This document shows, piece after piece, positions 1-12,074 of a stretch of DNA of 29,574 nucleotides (position 1 is the stretch's first letter; each line of letters starts with the position of its first letter). Below the pieces are notes generated by a model. It was not told the DNA's origin. It did not search any database and saw only the letters and a program-made list of their open reading frames with translations. This stretch comes from Lingula anatina (Eukaryota > Brachiopoda > Lingulata > Lingulida > Lingulidae). A program made the translations under genes and the position numbers. The stretch is taken from the NCBI RefSeq assembly GCF_001039355.2, contig NW_019775722.1, forward strand, positions 1 to 29,574, written 5' to 3'.

Positions 1-152
1 CCCTCGTACTGCTTTGTTGGTAATAAAGATGGCATAATGCTAAATTCTTCTGCCTTGCAAATCTTTTAGAAATAGTTTTCACAAACAAGTATTATCTCGT
101 TTTCCCGTACAATTAAGGCATATCTACAGTGCATGACCCTGTTGCCTTATAG

Positions 153-2569
153 GTATTCCGTCGTCCTGCCTTGGTGTACAAGTACGAAGAAGGAGGCATT
201 GACTCCATTGTTTCTGGCATGCTAGATCAAGAATGTGAGAACACAGATCGCTTTATGACCAAACAAGTCACCCTTCACATGTTTGCCGAGAACCCTCCAC
301 ACGGCATTGGAACAGATCTGGCTATGTTAAACAATCAGCGTGGAAGAGATCACGGCATTCCAGGTATGTTAGACGAGTTCAGAAACACTCACACTCGCGT
401 CACCTAAACTCTGCGTGACACACGAGGCTGTCAAAGACAACTTCATTGGCCAGACGTAAGTCCTTTCACGGTTTGACGCGACGTGGTCATTTGCGTTGCC
501 ATCTCTCTCTCTTTTCTGTCCCTGTCAGGGAACAAATAAGAATATAGTTGCTTGTGGCAGTTTAGCACCCCCGACCCCGTACTTAGCAATTATGATAAAA
601 TCCCATACCTCAAAAAATGCAATCTAAATATTTTCCTCATTTATCAACTTTGGACAGATGTTTGATGTTTAAGATGCATAAACACCATCACTGGACATTG
701 CAACTACAGACGCAATATACCGTGACGTTTTCACAACGAACAATGTGTCTTTGAATTTGGAATGGATAAAAAGCTAGACGATGGAGGTGGTGCATACGAC
801 TGAAACATTTCTCTATATAGTGGGGCTTTGTCATAACATTATAAGCACATAGACTAATATAGAGTAATATGTCTGCAATGAAAACGTCCTAAAATTGCTT
901 TCATGTCATTTCTCGTGTCTTTTAGGTGTTTAAAAAAAAAACAAAACTAGATTTGTTGCCTCGTATAACATTATATACGAATCCCAATTACAATCACCAT
1001 GCATATAAAGTAAGTGTGGACGCTGTTTTGGTCGCGATGTGATACGTTATTCTTTTCATCAATCTCTCAAATCACCTTCAGTTTTTTTATTTTAATAAAT
1101 TAAATTTTTTAAATTAATTAAAATTATAACCTCGCATTCCAGGCTATAATCTTTGGAGAGAGCTTTGCGGGGGAAACAGAGCCAAAACATTTGAGGACTT
1201 TATGAGCGGACCAAGGGAATTTAGAATAAATTATGAATCAGTCGAAAAACTAAAGATGTTGTACAGGCAAGTATTTTTATTATCGTATTTTCATTATTAT
1301 CTTATAATGGTTCATTTCTAAACAAATAATTTGGTTTCACTTAAAGGTAAAAGATGCGTACAAATGACGCAATAAATTCAGTCATTTGCCCTAAAAAACC
1401 GTCGTCAGGTTTCTGCACCCATACCAGAGTGATGTCAAAGGTTTTTACAATGTAACAGGTGAATGGTTTAATTCCTCGTTAAATACTAAATTCAGTTATT
1501 AATCCGGAAGCATTATTGTCCAGTTAATACATTCACAATAGATTGATTTAAAACACTGTTGATGTATTATTTTTTTCCTATTTTTAGGCATCCAGACGAT
1601 GTTGATTCCTGGGCCGGGGGTCTGGTAGAGGAAAACCTCCCTGGCGCTACAGTGGGACCCACATTTGCCTGCATCATTGCAGAGCAATTCATTCGCAGCA
1701 GAGATGGCGACCGTTTCTGGTACGAGAACAAGCAAGCTGGATTCACACTGAAGCAACTGCAGTCTATCAAAAAGACGTCCTTTTCACGTATCATCACCGA
1801 CAATTGCGACAAAGTCCTGACCATCCAGCCAAAAGCTATGCTGAGAGCTTTCGAGGATATCATCCGTACACCAAAGTAAGTGTCTAATAAGTATACTACA
1901 CTTAGGTGAAGTTTTATATCATATAGTTTTTTATGTTTTAAAACAGTTGAATCGGGTTATGTTTAATCTGTTATCACCCAGATACGGTGGGTACACGGCG
2001 CCCATCTTTTTTCAGTATAAATTGGCAGTTGGGCTGTACATGTAGCTTTCGCCCCTTTTCAAGAGGGATAAAGGATGATGACAGGCCCAAAGAATTATTG
2101 TGCAATGTCTCCGATTTTCTTTAAAAATTTTGTAAACGTGGGGTGAATAGTGGCCCACGTCTTCTCAATATTTCACCACTGCCTTTGTCAAAATGTTACC
2201 CCCAGCTTAAATGGTTGCTCCACTTTTTCGTTTTTCAGCTTCAAAGCGTCCCAGGCCTACCATCTGAGTATGCTGTATAGGGGAGTGGGCAACTCTCGTG
2301 TGGACTGCACAACTCTACCCAGAATTGACCTCACTCTATGGCGAGACCAACCTCAACCCAGCACTTACCGCCAACCAAGACAGCAGGCTCATGCAGCCGT
2401 GGGCACGGTCCAATTGTCAAGAACTCCCAAGTACAACCCAATCAGGCAGATTTATCGAAATTTCAATTATAGAGCATACGGTCGACCCTCACAGAGATAC
2501 TACTTCAACAATAATAGGTTGCCAAATAGATACGGAGGGCGTTATGCTATGAGGTACTTCAGGAAGTAA
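153..2569 (+). CDS. Animal haem peroxidase, C-terminal half (peroxidase 1, 5'-partial)
   Basis: Secreted-type animal haem peroxidase (peroxidasin/chorion peroxidase superfamily), which oxidises substrates with hydrogen peroxide; its 5' part lies outside the window. Four exons are seen: 153-363, 1143-1266, 1588-1875 and 2239-2569, which join in frame to 317 residues and a TAA stop. Exon 1 carries the family signature LNNQRGRDHGIPG, whose glycine codon is split across the next splice and followed by YNLWRELCGG. Exon 3 carries VGPTFACIIAEQF and RDGDRFWYEN, the conserved C-terminal core. Exon 4 ends the fold (VDCTTLPRIDLTLW) and then adds a basic tail: the last 49 residues have about 11 Arg and 9 Tyr and no Asp or Glu. 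The intron after exon 2 uses a GC donor. The proximal-histidine exon is not in the window. The frame is intact, so this is probably functional. It is a head-to-tail paralogue of the peroxidase starting at 17651. Family assignment is certain; the physiological substrate is unknown. Confidence 0.95.
1267..1587 (+). other. GC-AG intron in peroxidase 1
   Basis: The exon ends ...TACAG and the intron starts GCAAGT, an otherwise perfect donor consensus with C in place of T. The acceptor is TTTTTAG at 1581-1587. Only this GC donor joins the flanking exons in frame (KMLYR then HPDD). The nearby GT at 1271 would run into a stop within a few codons. Confidence 0.85.
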
Positions 2570-2656
2570 CTTCTGAGCATTAGTCGAATAATATTGGTTT
2601 GGGGACTGTGTTGTTACCTATATCATACCAACTGTGAACAGTAATGAGGTAAAAGG

Positions 2657-2662
2657 AATAAA
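2657..2662 (+). terminator. Poly(A) signal of peroxidase 1
   Basis: A canonical AATAAA lies 88 bases after the TAA stop. It is followed by a GT-rich and T-rich stretch (GTGAG then a T run at 2671-2678), as expected for a cleavage and polyadenylation site. Confidence 0.8.
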
Positions 2663-5510
2663 ACGTGAGTTTTTTTTAATCGCACCCTACTTGGCCGTTT
2701 ATCTTCGCCTCTGTCATTAGTGGAGCTGACCATATGACCGAACTCCGCCCATGTCCCTGACTTAATGCCATTCTTTCAGACACGTATCAGATTAGCTCAT
2801 AACACTAATATCACAGGTGTGTACGCAGTGATGATTTTGATAACCAAGTGGTTAACACTAGACGAAGGAACCAAGTGTATCGGTGAACAGTTCAAACGAA
2901 AAGGGAGATGGGCAGGGTAATTTTCGTGTGATTATTAAAGTGCGAAGGGAAGTATTCCATTTAAAATTGTTCGGGATTTTGCCAATGGAATACACTAAAA
3001 ATTTTTGAAAGGTAATAAAACTTGGTGGACTTGATTCCTGCATTCTACCTTTCCTGCCAGTATGATAAAATTTTGAAATTTAATGAATATTTTCAGATAA
3101 AATGTCTCATGTGGTTAGTCTTAAAGAGCGGTTAATCCCAACTGAATGGTAATTCCGTTTTCAAAAGAGCATTTGGAGAAATGTCCATTTACAGATTATA
3201 CCTCTTGTGCAAATTAGGCTGGTGTTTTAAATATGAATGTCACATAAATGGAGCAAATTGTAAAAAAATATTGGTAAAAGGTTTAAAACTTTCGCTATAT
3301 AATTACTATCTGTAATGTCAAAGGCGCCTTCTTCGAGGCATAAGGAATTACAAGTTTTCAATGTGCCATTGAATAGCCAGCATTGAGTCAATTTATGGAA
3401 TTCATTTCGTGGACAGTGTCAGAGCACACACCTTTCACTGCGTTTACATTAAATTTATTTTAAGTTGAGAATAGATAGTTTTTATATGTTAGATACGTAA
3501 GGCACTAGAGAATAAATAACATGTACGTTCATCTTATAGGTTTTGGCTTGAGCGGGTTTATGTGTATCAATATTCCCTACAGATTATTTGTAAACCTTTG
3601 AAGTTAAAGCTAGAGTTAAAAGGGATGGAAAAATTCCTCCTATTGGAGGGTTTCTTCCTTTTTCTGTGCACAAAATATTTAGAATGTCTCTGAAAAGAAG
3701 AAAAATTTCAGAGAGGTCTGTTTCCATCTCTGGGTAATGTGCATTGATTGCACACTTAATAATTTACTTCATCCTTGATGATTCAGGGTAAAATTTGTGT
3801 TCTCTAGATTGACTATAACTTATTCTTGAATCCAGATGTGTCTGATAATGTATGGCATGTCAAGGAGAATATCTTTATATCTATATAGTATATGGGTCTG
3901 ATTAAATCATCAACCGCATACAATAATCATTAAATTGAGTGAAGGTGTTGGTATTGGTCACACGTCATGTGTCACACGTTGGCGAGTGCATTTTGATAAT
4001 TATCTGGTACATTATGGAATTTATATTACAGACAGATGATACGTCCACTCCTTGTTGTATTCACGCCTGAGTGAGTTGCTATTGAGGGTAATAAATACAT
4101 TTTTTAATTAAGTAGAGGTATCTGCGTTTCGTTATTTATCATTTGTAAGTTGTTTTGAAATTGAACAATCAGAAGACGAATTGTTTTCTCGAGTAGATGA
4201 AGCGTGGAAATGGTATCTTAATGCAGGAAACCTGGGATGTAATTATTTTAGGCCTCCATTTTCATGTGAAATTCGTTTGTAATCTGGCGCCTCTTTTGCT
4301 CTTGATCATTTGATAAACGAAGCATAAATAATAATATCAAAAAACTACTTAAATATTTTATCACGAGGTCAAGAATACGCGACCCTTCTGTTCCAGAGCA
4401 AAACGAAGAGTTCAGACCTCAACCCGAAAATTATTCCAAAGTCATTGTAGAATTCCTCCAAAATGCACCATATTGTCACATATTTAAGTTCATCCTAGAT
4501 GTGGGGGAAGAGAAAGAGATGGGATAAACCACTGGTTTGTTGTCTTGTCAGCAGAATTGCTGATATGCAGCTTTTGTTCTTGCGTGCGATTCCTTGATCA
4601 CGGTGCATACATTCGTTAAACTCGTTTCTGTTTTTACCATTGGATTATAAAACTTATGAAATTAAGCAATGGCGCAACTGTCTTATTTGTAAAAAAAAAA
4701 ATATTCTGAATCACGCTCTCGATGAACATGAGTAATTTTATTTGTATTCCGCAGCATTAGTACTTTTTATTTCCTTTTATTCTTTTCCTTATTTTTATTA
4801 CCATACCTTTATAACTCAAACCATTGGATAATCAAAAATATTTATTTGTGGTTAAATTATAATTGTGATTCTTTCGTAGTTGTTTTATCCACTGTTTTCA
4901 ACGCCACATATCCAAGCTTTGTAAACAATAGCATGCAAGTAGTTTTTATTTCCTCTTCCCTTTACGTGATGAACATTAGTAAAGGTGATCCACCTTTCAT
5001 ATCAAAGAGGGCCTTTTAACAGAGGTTGCCCATTAACTTGACCATGTCACAGGTACTGTTTAACAACAATAGAAACTTTGTATTCTAGTCACTACACTCC
5101 ATAAATTATACCTTGTTCCGACAATATAGATATAGAAAAATTGATTTTTTCGTTATTTTCATTTGTTTGCATTTTTAAAATATCAAATACAATAGGTTGT
5201 CCATTGAAGGAACACGTCTACATAAACTGCTTCCTTATTTCCTTATTAGAGTTCTGACATCTATTAATCATTGAGCTCGTGATCACGAGCATGAAGTATA
5301 GAAATCAAAGGCGAGAGTCCATCAAATAGCAAGTTAAATAAATTGTCTTGAAAACCGTTTGGTCCTTTAAAGCAATAAGAGAACATGATTAATTCCGACG
5401 GAATTAATGAAAAAAGTATTGACTGCTTATTGAAAATAGCAAGGTTCTGAACTTGGTTTAAGAAAGTCTCAACAAATTCTGAATAAGAAGAATGTACAGA
5501 GAGTGATGTC
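2663..5510. other. Intergenic gap between convergent peroxidase 1 and GST
   Basis: I see no coding exon, RNA gene or structured repeat here; it is AT-rich with short stop-closed frames only. It should contain the 3' UTR of the minus-strand GST. No AATAAA or ATTAAA is seen on the minus strand within about 500 bases of the GST stop. The nearest minus-strand AATAAA hexamers are at 4945-4950 and 4841-4846, so the GST 3' UTR may be about 0.6 kb long, or a variant signal is used. Confidence 0.6.
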
Positions 5511-8500
5511 TTAATTTCCACCCCATTTTGCCATCTTATTGTTCACAGGCCATTTGCTAAATTGCTCGGATTTCATGTATTTTTTAATAGCAGGTAGAGC
5601 CTGAAATAAATAAATTGAAAAAAAAATGATGTTATTATTTTAATATCTATTGAATTTAATGACAAAATCATGGGATTGTCACGTGTACATTCAACTTGAA
5701 CTCGCCTTCAGAATTTATATCAAGTAGTGTTATGAAATAATTATAGCTACACCAAGACAAAGCATGAAAGTGAAATTGCAGTTTTTAATAAGGCCTACCT
5801 CAAATCTGTCGAGGAAATCCCTCATGTTCTTGTAATCGTCAAGACATGTAGGTTCAAACAGTCGGTGTTGGTCCAACAGTTCATACATGATGAAGTCCAC
5901 AAATGTTAACTGCAATAGACAATATTCATATCAATACATTAATTATTCAAAAGTATCGTCTACTCTGCTTCATGAGGTACACAGATGTAAAACATACGCT
6001 TTTTATTTATTTATTTTTTTTTTGCTTTGACTCAATTCTCTTCTCAATTACCACCTATATGACACACGTATTCGTAAGATCATAGCTATTGTATTAAAAG
6101 GTGCTTGTATTAAAAAATGAATAAAAACATGCTACCCGAGCAATGTATAACAAACACGCAACAGACGTAAAATAAATAAATACAAATACCAAATTATAAG
6201 ACAAATACATCAAGCACTGCACTTATATGGCACGCTACACTCACGTTTTTTCCGGCAAACCATGGATTTTCACCCAAGAAGTCTGACAATAGCTTCAGCG
6301 TAGCTGGAAGAGACTTCAGGTATTCTGGTCGCAGAGTTTCCTGAAGCATTATACGGTTCAGACAGAAAAATATTTTTGCTCAATTTACTAATTAGAAATC
6401 ATTGCATCAATTATATAAGTCTATTAAATATGATTTTATATCGTTTAGCCTGACAGTTTTAACAGGGTTTATTTACACTTACGTAGTCCGGACTGTAGCA
6501 TAATCTGACGAAACCATTTCTGAAATCCATCGACTGGTTCTCCATAATGTCGCACTTCACCATTTCGTCTTCCGTCGTACCACCTTCATTGTGTATCAAA
6601 AATATGGGTATTGATGAATAATTTGAAAGTCAGCATAATTTTTTTTTAGATATTAACCAAACAATTTCCACACTGTATCGTGAAGTCATGTGAATAAAGA
6701 AAAGTGTGCAGCTATTGCTGTTTTCTTTCCTATATTGCCTATTGATGATTCAGGAAGAAATAAAGAATAAAATATCGAGGTGCTTTAACTATGAACATAT
6801 GGCGAATTTGCATTTTTCTGTCTCATAGATGATAGTACATAATAATTTGATCCCCGATAATAGGCTATTTAATTGTAAACTAGTCATCTGTCAATTGCCA
6901 CAAAATGATATTGTCAGCAATTGGGTATTACTAAAAAGGGACAGATATGTAGCAAGGTTGAAAAGGTAAGTTTGGATGAAAGCTCTTCACCTACCAAAAT
7001 GCTCTTTTAATACAGCCTAATAATTTATGACCATATTATCATCATTATTCTTTTTAATTGTATTTGTTTATTTCAAATGTGATAGATAACCGTCGCAATA
7101 TTAAACAAAAACTTAGCCACAAACAGTTAGATATTCGTACTTTAGTGTTATTCCTAAACTGATTTGAAAGTGTACACTCACAAAGGTTATGTTTTCGTGC
7201 AATCGATCTCATAATGGCATTGCTCTGGACTATCTTAGTGTCTCCGTCTTTAAAGTATGGGAGCTGGAATCATAAGAAAAGCAGAATAAAAAAGAGAAAG
7301 CCCATGGCCCATACAACGAATAAACTTATATTGAAAACTGTATATGGATTCCAAATAATCTTTGTTTATGTGCAATGGTAGCAGAAAAGAAAAATGTCGA
7401 CAAATAGTGAATATATGATACATGTATAGTATGACGACAGAAAATCTCCTTAACAATTAAGATGATTGGTAGGTTGACAAGAAACAGATTAAGGCAACCA
7501 TGCTGATAGTGGTTAGATTAATCGTTAAGATTTTAATAGTTCGTCTGTGAATTAACGATCTGAAAGTTAATGCATTATTGATTTCATTAGGCACGCGTAC
7601 AGTATCATGTGACGAGTGATTAGACGCTTCCTAACGCGCATTTTATCCTGTCCAACGTTCGATAAGCTAAATATGATATAGTTTAATCTTTTAATATCAC
7701 CATGTATGATAATATGTTGATATTTCATAGTAATCATTTTAGCTTATCGAAAGTTGGACAGGATAAAACGCGCGATAGGCAGCGTCCAATCACATGAAAC
7801 GCGTGCTTGCAAATATAAATAATACATTAACTTTCTGACCGTTAGTGGGCACTATCAGATCTACCATAATAATCTTAATCATCATTTTGTGTATTTAGAT
7901 CAGGCATGCAAAACAATGATAAACACTGTTAGATATCATTGTTAGTACAGTAGTACTGTACTCTGTGGACCAGTAGAGTTATGCCATTAATTCCATACAA
8001 AAATTCTTGCTGGATACAGTAGAGAATAGTGTATTTAGTGAGAAATCAATCTGTGGCCCTGATACAGGACACACTGATGGCAAATTCTGCTTCTTAAACA
8101 TCCATACCCTTGTTTCTGTCGTATCATCATTAAAAGTAACATAACTGAGCAAAAGTCAAAACTCGCGATGACAAAATAATAGTTTGTTTCGATGCACTAG
8201 TAGATTAAGATAAGTATGACAGTATAAGACAAGGTAACTGGACTTGAAGGTACAATGTATCATCATTTCAGTGGTCACAATGATGTAAGGTAATTTTGTT
8301 CCAACGTAGACTAAGACCCCATTCCCAGAGATTAGATCGATCCAACTAGATCGACCTAACTCCCTGGGGGTTCCCGCTAAATAGCTGTCAGCCGAGCGGG
8401 CACGAAAGTTAATTACCCCCTTACAGCATGTAGTAGGCGGGACGGACATTTAAGCCGGATTATCTGACAGTAATCTAGTGAGACTCCCCACGGGGATAGA

Positions 8501-10508
8501 TCGATCTAAAATCTATGGGAATGCGCCCTAATACATGGATGACAGTCTAAGCATGAAACAACTGGACATGCGAGCTACATTTATAGCATTATAATTGAGA
8601 AAGAGGCCATGAGTCACAATAATGCAAGATTATTTTTCCGACATATACAACGTATTAACGAAATGCATGACAGTCTAAGCATAAAATAACTGGACATTAA
8701 TACGATTATAACGGACAAAAAGTCGAATATCACAATGACGTAGGATCATTTTGTTCCGACGTAAATTAATAACTTGCAGGAAGTCTACGACATAAAATAA
8801 CAGGACATACGAGCTACATTAATGCCATTATAATTGAAAAAAAAGGCAAATGTAACAATGAAGTAAGACCGTTTTCTGGACAATAACTGGACAAGTTAGG
8901 TACTTTAAAAGCATTATAAGGGAGAAAAATAAAAGATTCACAATGAGGTGAGATCACTTGATTCTGGCCTTTTACCGGGTTAATAATATGACAGCCAAAG
9001 ACAAAAAAAATTGGAAATGAGAGCTTAAATGTCATAAAGGAACTTACCAAATTTACAAAACACATCAACTAGAAATATCTGAGGTATATTTTTATGATTT
9101 ATTTCAATTTGAAAAGGAAATATATATTACTACATACATTCGGAAAAGGGAGTCCCAGTGAAAACTTCTCATTATTCCAGGAATCTTTGTTGAAGTCAGG
9201 TGCTGTGAAAGAACAATAAAAGCATTAAAAAACTTAAATCTCAGAAAAATGAAAATAGAAGCATGCCTGCTATCAGAGATATGATATAGAAATACACCTT
9301 TGCTTCATTTACAGACATTGGCTGAAAACGTCGGTGTTTCCCGGTCGTCTTTCTTTTTTACTTCATGCTTAGTCCATAACGGAAGATGAGAAGAAATAAC
9401 ATGGGCAGTACACCGTATTCCGTATTCCGTATTGCAGCCTCGGTTTTGCATTTGCCTGAACATGAACTGGGTCGCAACAGATCAGCTATCAGACCATGTA
9501 TAGAAGGTATATAAAATTTACATAGAAGGTATATAAATTTTACCTGGTCCGGTCTCGTAGCGTTTGTCTTCAAATTCTTGCCCTACATAATGTAGCAACA
9601 GTCTGGCTGGCTGTGCTAGCTGAAAGAACACAGAGCGACAAACTATCTCTAGTTGTTTGCATCATTTACCAAAGTGCATTGCTAAAAATTAATGAGGTTG
9701 TTAATTAATTCTATAGATACATAAGAAAATAGACATGGTTTTAGAGTTTTACCAATGAGGTTGATGGGGCGGGGGGGGGGGGGGGATACCCAGGGAATAC
9801 ACGGGGGATACAGCTCATTATTTCCTCTTTGCAAAGTACAATTATAATGTAACCTTTGTGCGAATTGTTATGAGTGAATTTAATAAATAATGACAGAATT
9901 ATCAAAAAAAAAAAATGCATGCTAGCTTGATTAAAAAGTAGAAGGTAGGGGTTAACAAATATAAGAAACAGAATGCACTGGCGGTGCGTTGGGGAGAGTT
10001 AGGTCTGTTGAATATGCCGATGTGTTTGAGAAGGAATTTTGAACAACGGAGCCTCTCCTTCTGTATATCTATCTAACGCAATGCAGAAGACCAGGGATAC
10101 GTAAAGGCGTACGTAATATCGCGGATGTTCTAAAAGATCCTTACAGACGAAGAGAGAGAGAGAGAGAGGGAGGGGGTGGGGGGTTTATAAGAGAGACAAA
10201 AAATGACGACAGATGAGTATTTGGTATGTGTGTCTCTGATAACACATGCAATACAATACTGCAAATTGTATTTCCCTGTCTGGGCGGACATGGGAACTTC
10301 CGAACCTTGTAAACATGTACTCATTTGTACATATTTAAGCTGAGTACTCATGGTAGCAGTGATTTATTAAGTTTATAGTTTGGCTCTAAAACATCTAGAG
10401 CTAGGAGTTTTGGTATTTGACTCACTCCATAACACGTATTTAAAGTGAAATAATATAGTAGTGCTCACCCACCCCTCGAATGTCCCAGTATCCAAGCACG
10501 GCAGGCAT
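5511..10508 (-). CDS. Mu-class glutathione S-transferase, complete, 8 exons
   Basis: Cytosolic dimeric enzyme that conjugates glutathione to electrophiles. Coding exons, in transcript order: 10508-10473, 9619-9544, 9202-9138, 7263-7182, 6583-6483, 6340-6245, 5909-5799 and 5600-5511. All splices are GT-AG and in phase, giving 218 residues, exactly the usual Mu length. The start [12 protein letters not shown] places catalytic Tyr at 7 and Trp at 8. Trp46, Lys50, Asn59-Leu60-Pro61, Gln72-Ser73, Asp106 and the second active-site Tyr116 all sit at the vertebrate Mu numbering. The Mu loop (about residues 33-42) has full length, which separates this from Alpha, Pi and Sigma classes. The C-terminal helical domain ([18 protein letters not shown]) is typical. 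It is transcribed convergently with peroxidase 1 and divergently from peroxidase 2. Intron 3 (7264-9137) holds most of the mobile DNA. No defects are seen. Confidence 0.97.
7503..7858. mobile_element. Palindromic MITE-like inverted repeat in GST intron 3
   Basis: Outer ends match as CTGATAGTG at 7503 and CACTATCAG at 7850-7858. The main arms, about 7566-7676 and 7733-7830, are imperfect reverse complements over about 100 bases. They share the blocks GGACAGGATAAAA/TTTTATCCTGTCC, GATAAGCT/AGCTTATC and AAAGTTAATG/CATTAACTTT. There is no ORF. No convincing target-site duplication was found, so the superfamily is left open. Confidence 0.7.
8150..9060. repeat. Old diverged tandem array (about 110-140 bp units)
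   Basis: Four or more degenerate copies share, in order, GACAGTCTAAGCAT..AA, AACTGGACAT, GAGCTACATT.ATGCATTATAATTGA, CACAATGA.GTA.GATCATTTTGTTCCGACGTA. Units begin near 8214, 8535, 8668, 8778 and 8880, with a decayed partial unit before 8214. The array lies in GST intron 3 and is split by the 8315-8528 element. Confidence 0.6.
8315..8528. mobile_element. PIF/Harbinger-like MITE (214 bp)
   Basis: Terminal inverted repeats GACCCCATTCCCAGAGATT (left) and, on the other strand, GGGCGCATTCCCATAGATT (right) are flanked on both sides by TAA (8312-8314 and 8529-8531). A TAA target-site duplication and ends of the GGG..CATTC type are typical of PIF/Harbinger elements. There is no ORF. Inner copies of GATCGATC extend the terminal pairing. 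Confidence 0.7.
9771..9785. repeat. G15 homopolymer in GST intron 1
   Basis: An uninterrupted run of 15 G, preceded by GGGGC. Run length is likely to vary and to be error-prone in sequencing. Confidence 0.9.
10148..10170. repeat. (GA)n microsatellite in GST intron 1
   Basis: About ten GA dinucleotides, followed by a G-rich stretch. Confidence 0.85.
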
Positions 10509-10568
10509 GTCGGAATTATTTCCCCCTCCAGAGCAGTCTAGACAGCAACCAATGTAATGGGATGGTTG

Positions 10569-10575
10569 CCTTATA
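10569..10575 (-). promoter_or_regulatory. TATA box of the GST gene
   Basis: TATAAGG on the minus strand (in TTTATAAGGC), 61 bases upstream of the GST start codon. The expected transcription start would be near 10540, with a 5' UTR of about 30 bases. This agrees with the short distance to the antioxidant-type element just upstream. Confidence 0.55.
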
Positions 10576-10595
10576 AAGGACAGGGAATGAGGAGG

Positions 10596-10609
10596 AAAAT
10601 GCCATGTCA
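10596..10609 (-). promoter_or_regulatory. Antioxidant response element (CNC/small-Maf site) of the GST gene
   Basis: The minus strand reads TGACATGGCATTTT, matching the ARE core TGACnnnGC and the flanking A and four W positions of the extended consensus. The upstream R position also fits. It lies 93 bases before the ATG and about 20 bases upstream of the TATA box, where Nrf2-type sites act in vertebrate GST promoters. Binding itself is inferred. Confidence 0.6.
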
Positions 10610-12074
10610 CCGTTTATCAATACTGTGTACAATCGGTCATATCGAAATATTGTTTATCACAAATCCGTATTATGTAATCATATCTATCCATTAATTCATT
10701 GTCTAAAATGCTTGAGTTACTGTCTCATGTTGTCAACTTCTGTTCAACATATGAGCGAGAATTTAAAAGGTTTTGAACTTTGGGGATTTAAAGACCTATC
10801 GTCGTTATTTTAGTTCCCTGATTCTACATTTTATACATTTTTTGTGGCCATGTACATGTGATGGTTACCAATCGACCTCTCAGTATAAGCATTATCATCA
10901 AGTTTTATAGTCTTTAAAATACATCCAGTTATGACACGTAAGCTATGTAATACGTAGGTTAATATTCTGTTAATGATTTTTTTTTGCCTTTTTTTATCAT
11001 CAACAATCTCCTTCACCTTTAAGGTACACAGAAGAGGATTTTGGCACCAAAATTCATTAACGAATTATCCCGGGGTAAAAGGCCTCTTCCCAGCATTTAC
11101 CATCTTTTTAATTTTCGTTACACGCATCACAGTTTGAAAGCTCTGCAGGAACATCACTTCTGGTATATCAGAAAATGTATTTTTCTAGTATTTGAGTGTG
11201 TACAAGTTTTTAAGATAACATTTAATTTGGTCTTTTAGTTTGCATGCCAGTCTGCATGTTTTGACTTAAAAGAGAAGAGGAAGTAAATACAACTTGGCAA
11301 AAATCCTGTTACCCTGTAACGTGACCCGAATGTTCCGTGACAAGACCGCCGTGCTCATATTATTTGCTGTTTCTTTTCACAATGTATCCTGTTCAAAGCC
11401 TCCAGTCCTTAGCACTTTTGGGCACTACAACCACATCTGATTAATTACTAGTCCAACATGTCTACTTATATTCCCTCAAATAAGTAATCTCCGACACTCT
11501 GTTTAACACTTGTAGCCAGTTTTTGCAAAACAACAATGATGGCCTTCGGTAAGAACTAAAGAAAAAACGTGTAAGCCAGAATTTGTTTAATAAAACTCAA
11601 ACATTTGACTACTCAAGATAACGATCGTAGGCGTTTCCAAGGAGTACAGGGGTCACGTGTCACTTCAATCAGCAACCTTTGTTGCGTGCAGACATGTCGC
11701 AAAAGGAAAAATCTTCCACCTCTGTGCGAGTTTGTACCAATCCTGTGCCTTGATCTACCTCTCAAACCGATTACCATTTAAAAAGATACAAGATTATTTT
11801 TACTTAAATGTACATAAAAACTTGAGCTTATCAAATGACAAGTAATTAGTTTCTATCGTTTTAAGAGATAAATGTTTTAATCCGTGTCGCTAAAAATCAT
11901 TTAATTCACTGCTTCCTGGCGAACCTATTCAACTGTTTTGACAGTTATGAATCGCGTGCAACCTAAGAGTCAGCGCTCGAGGTGATGTCACAGTTAAAAA
12001 CACAAGCTTTAAAAGCATTGGTTAAAAGCTCTTTAATTTCGACTTACAGTATTGTTAAAGAGTTATGACGAGTA
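10610..12074. other. Intergenic, no gene recognised
   Basis: AT-rich sequence between the GST promoter and the open frame at 12075. The short open frames here show no family motif and no plausible splice context. No RNA gene or terminal-repeat element is seen. Confidence 0.6.

Noticed and set aside
2298-2552. Alternative 84-codon frame in the last exon of peroxidase 1
   Set aside because: It is an out-of-frame shadow; the conserved CTTLPRIDLTLW and the phase of the preceding splice fix the other frame.
8156-8449. 97-codon minus-strand ORF
   Set aside because: It runs across the boundary of the Harbinger-like MITE and the tandem array, so it is an accident of the insertion.
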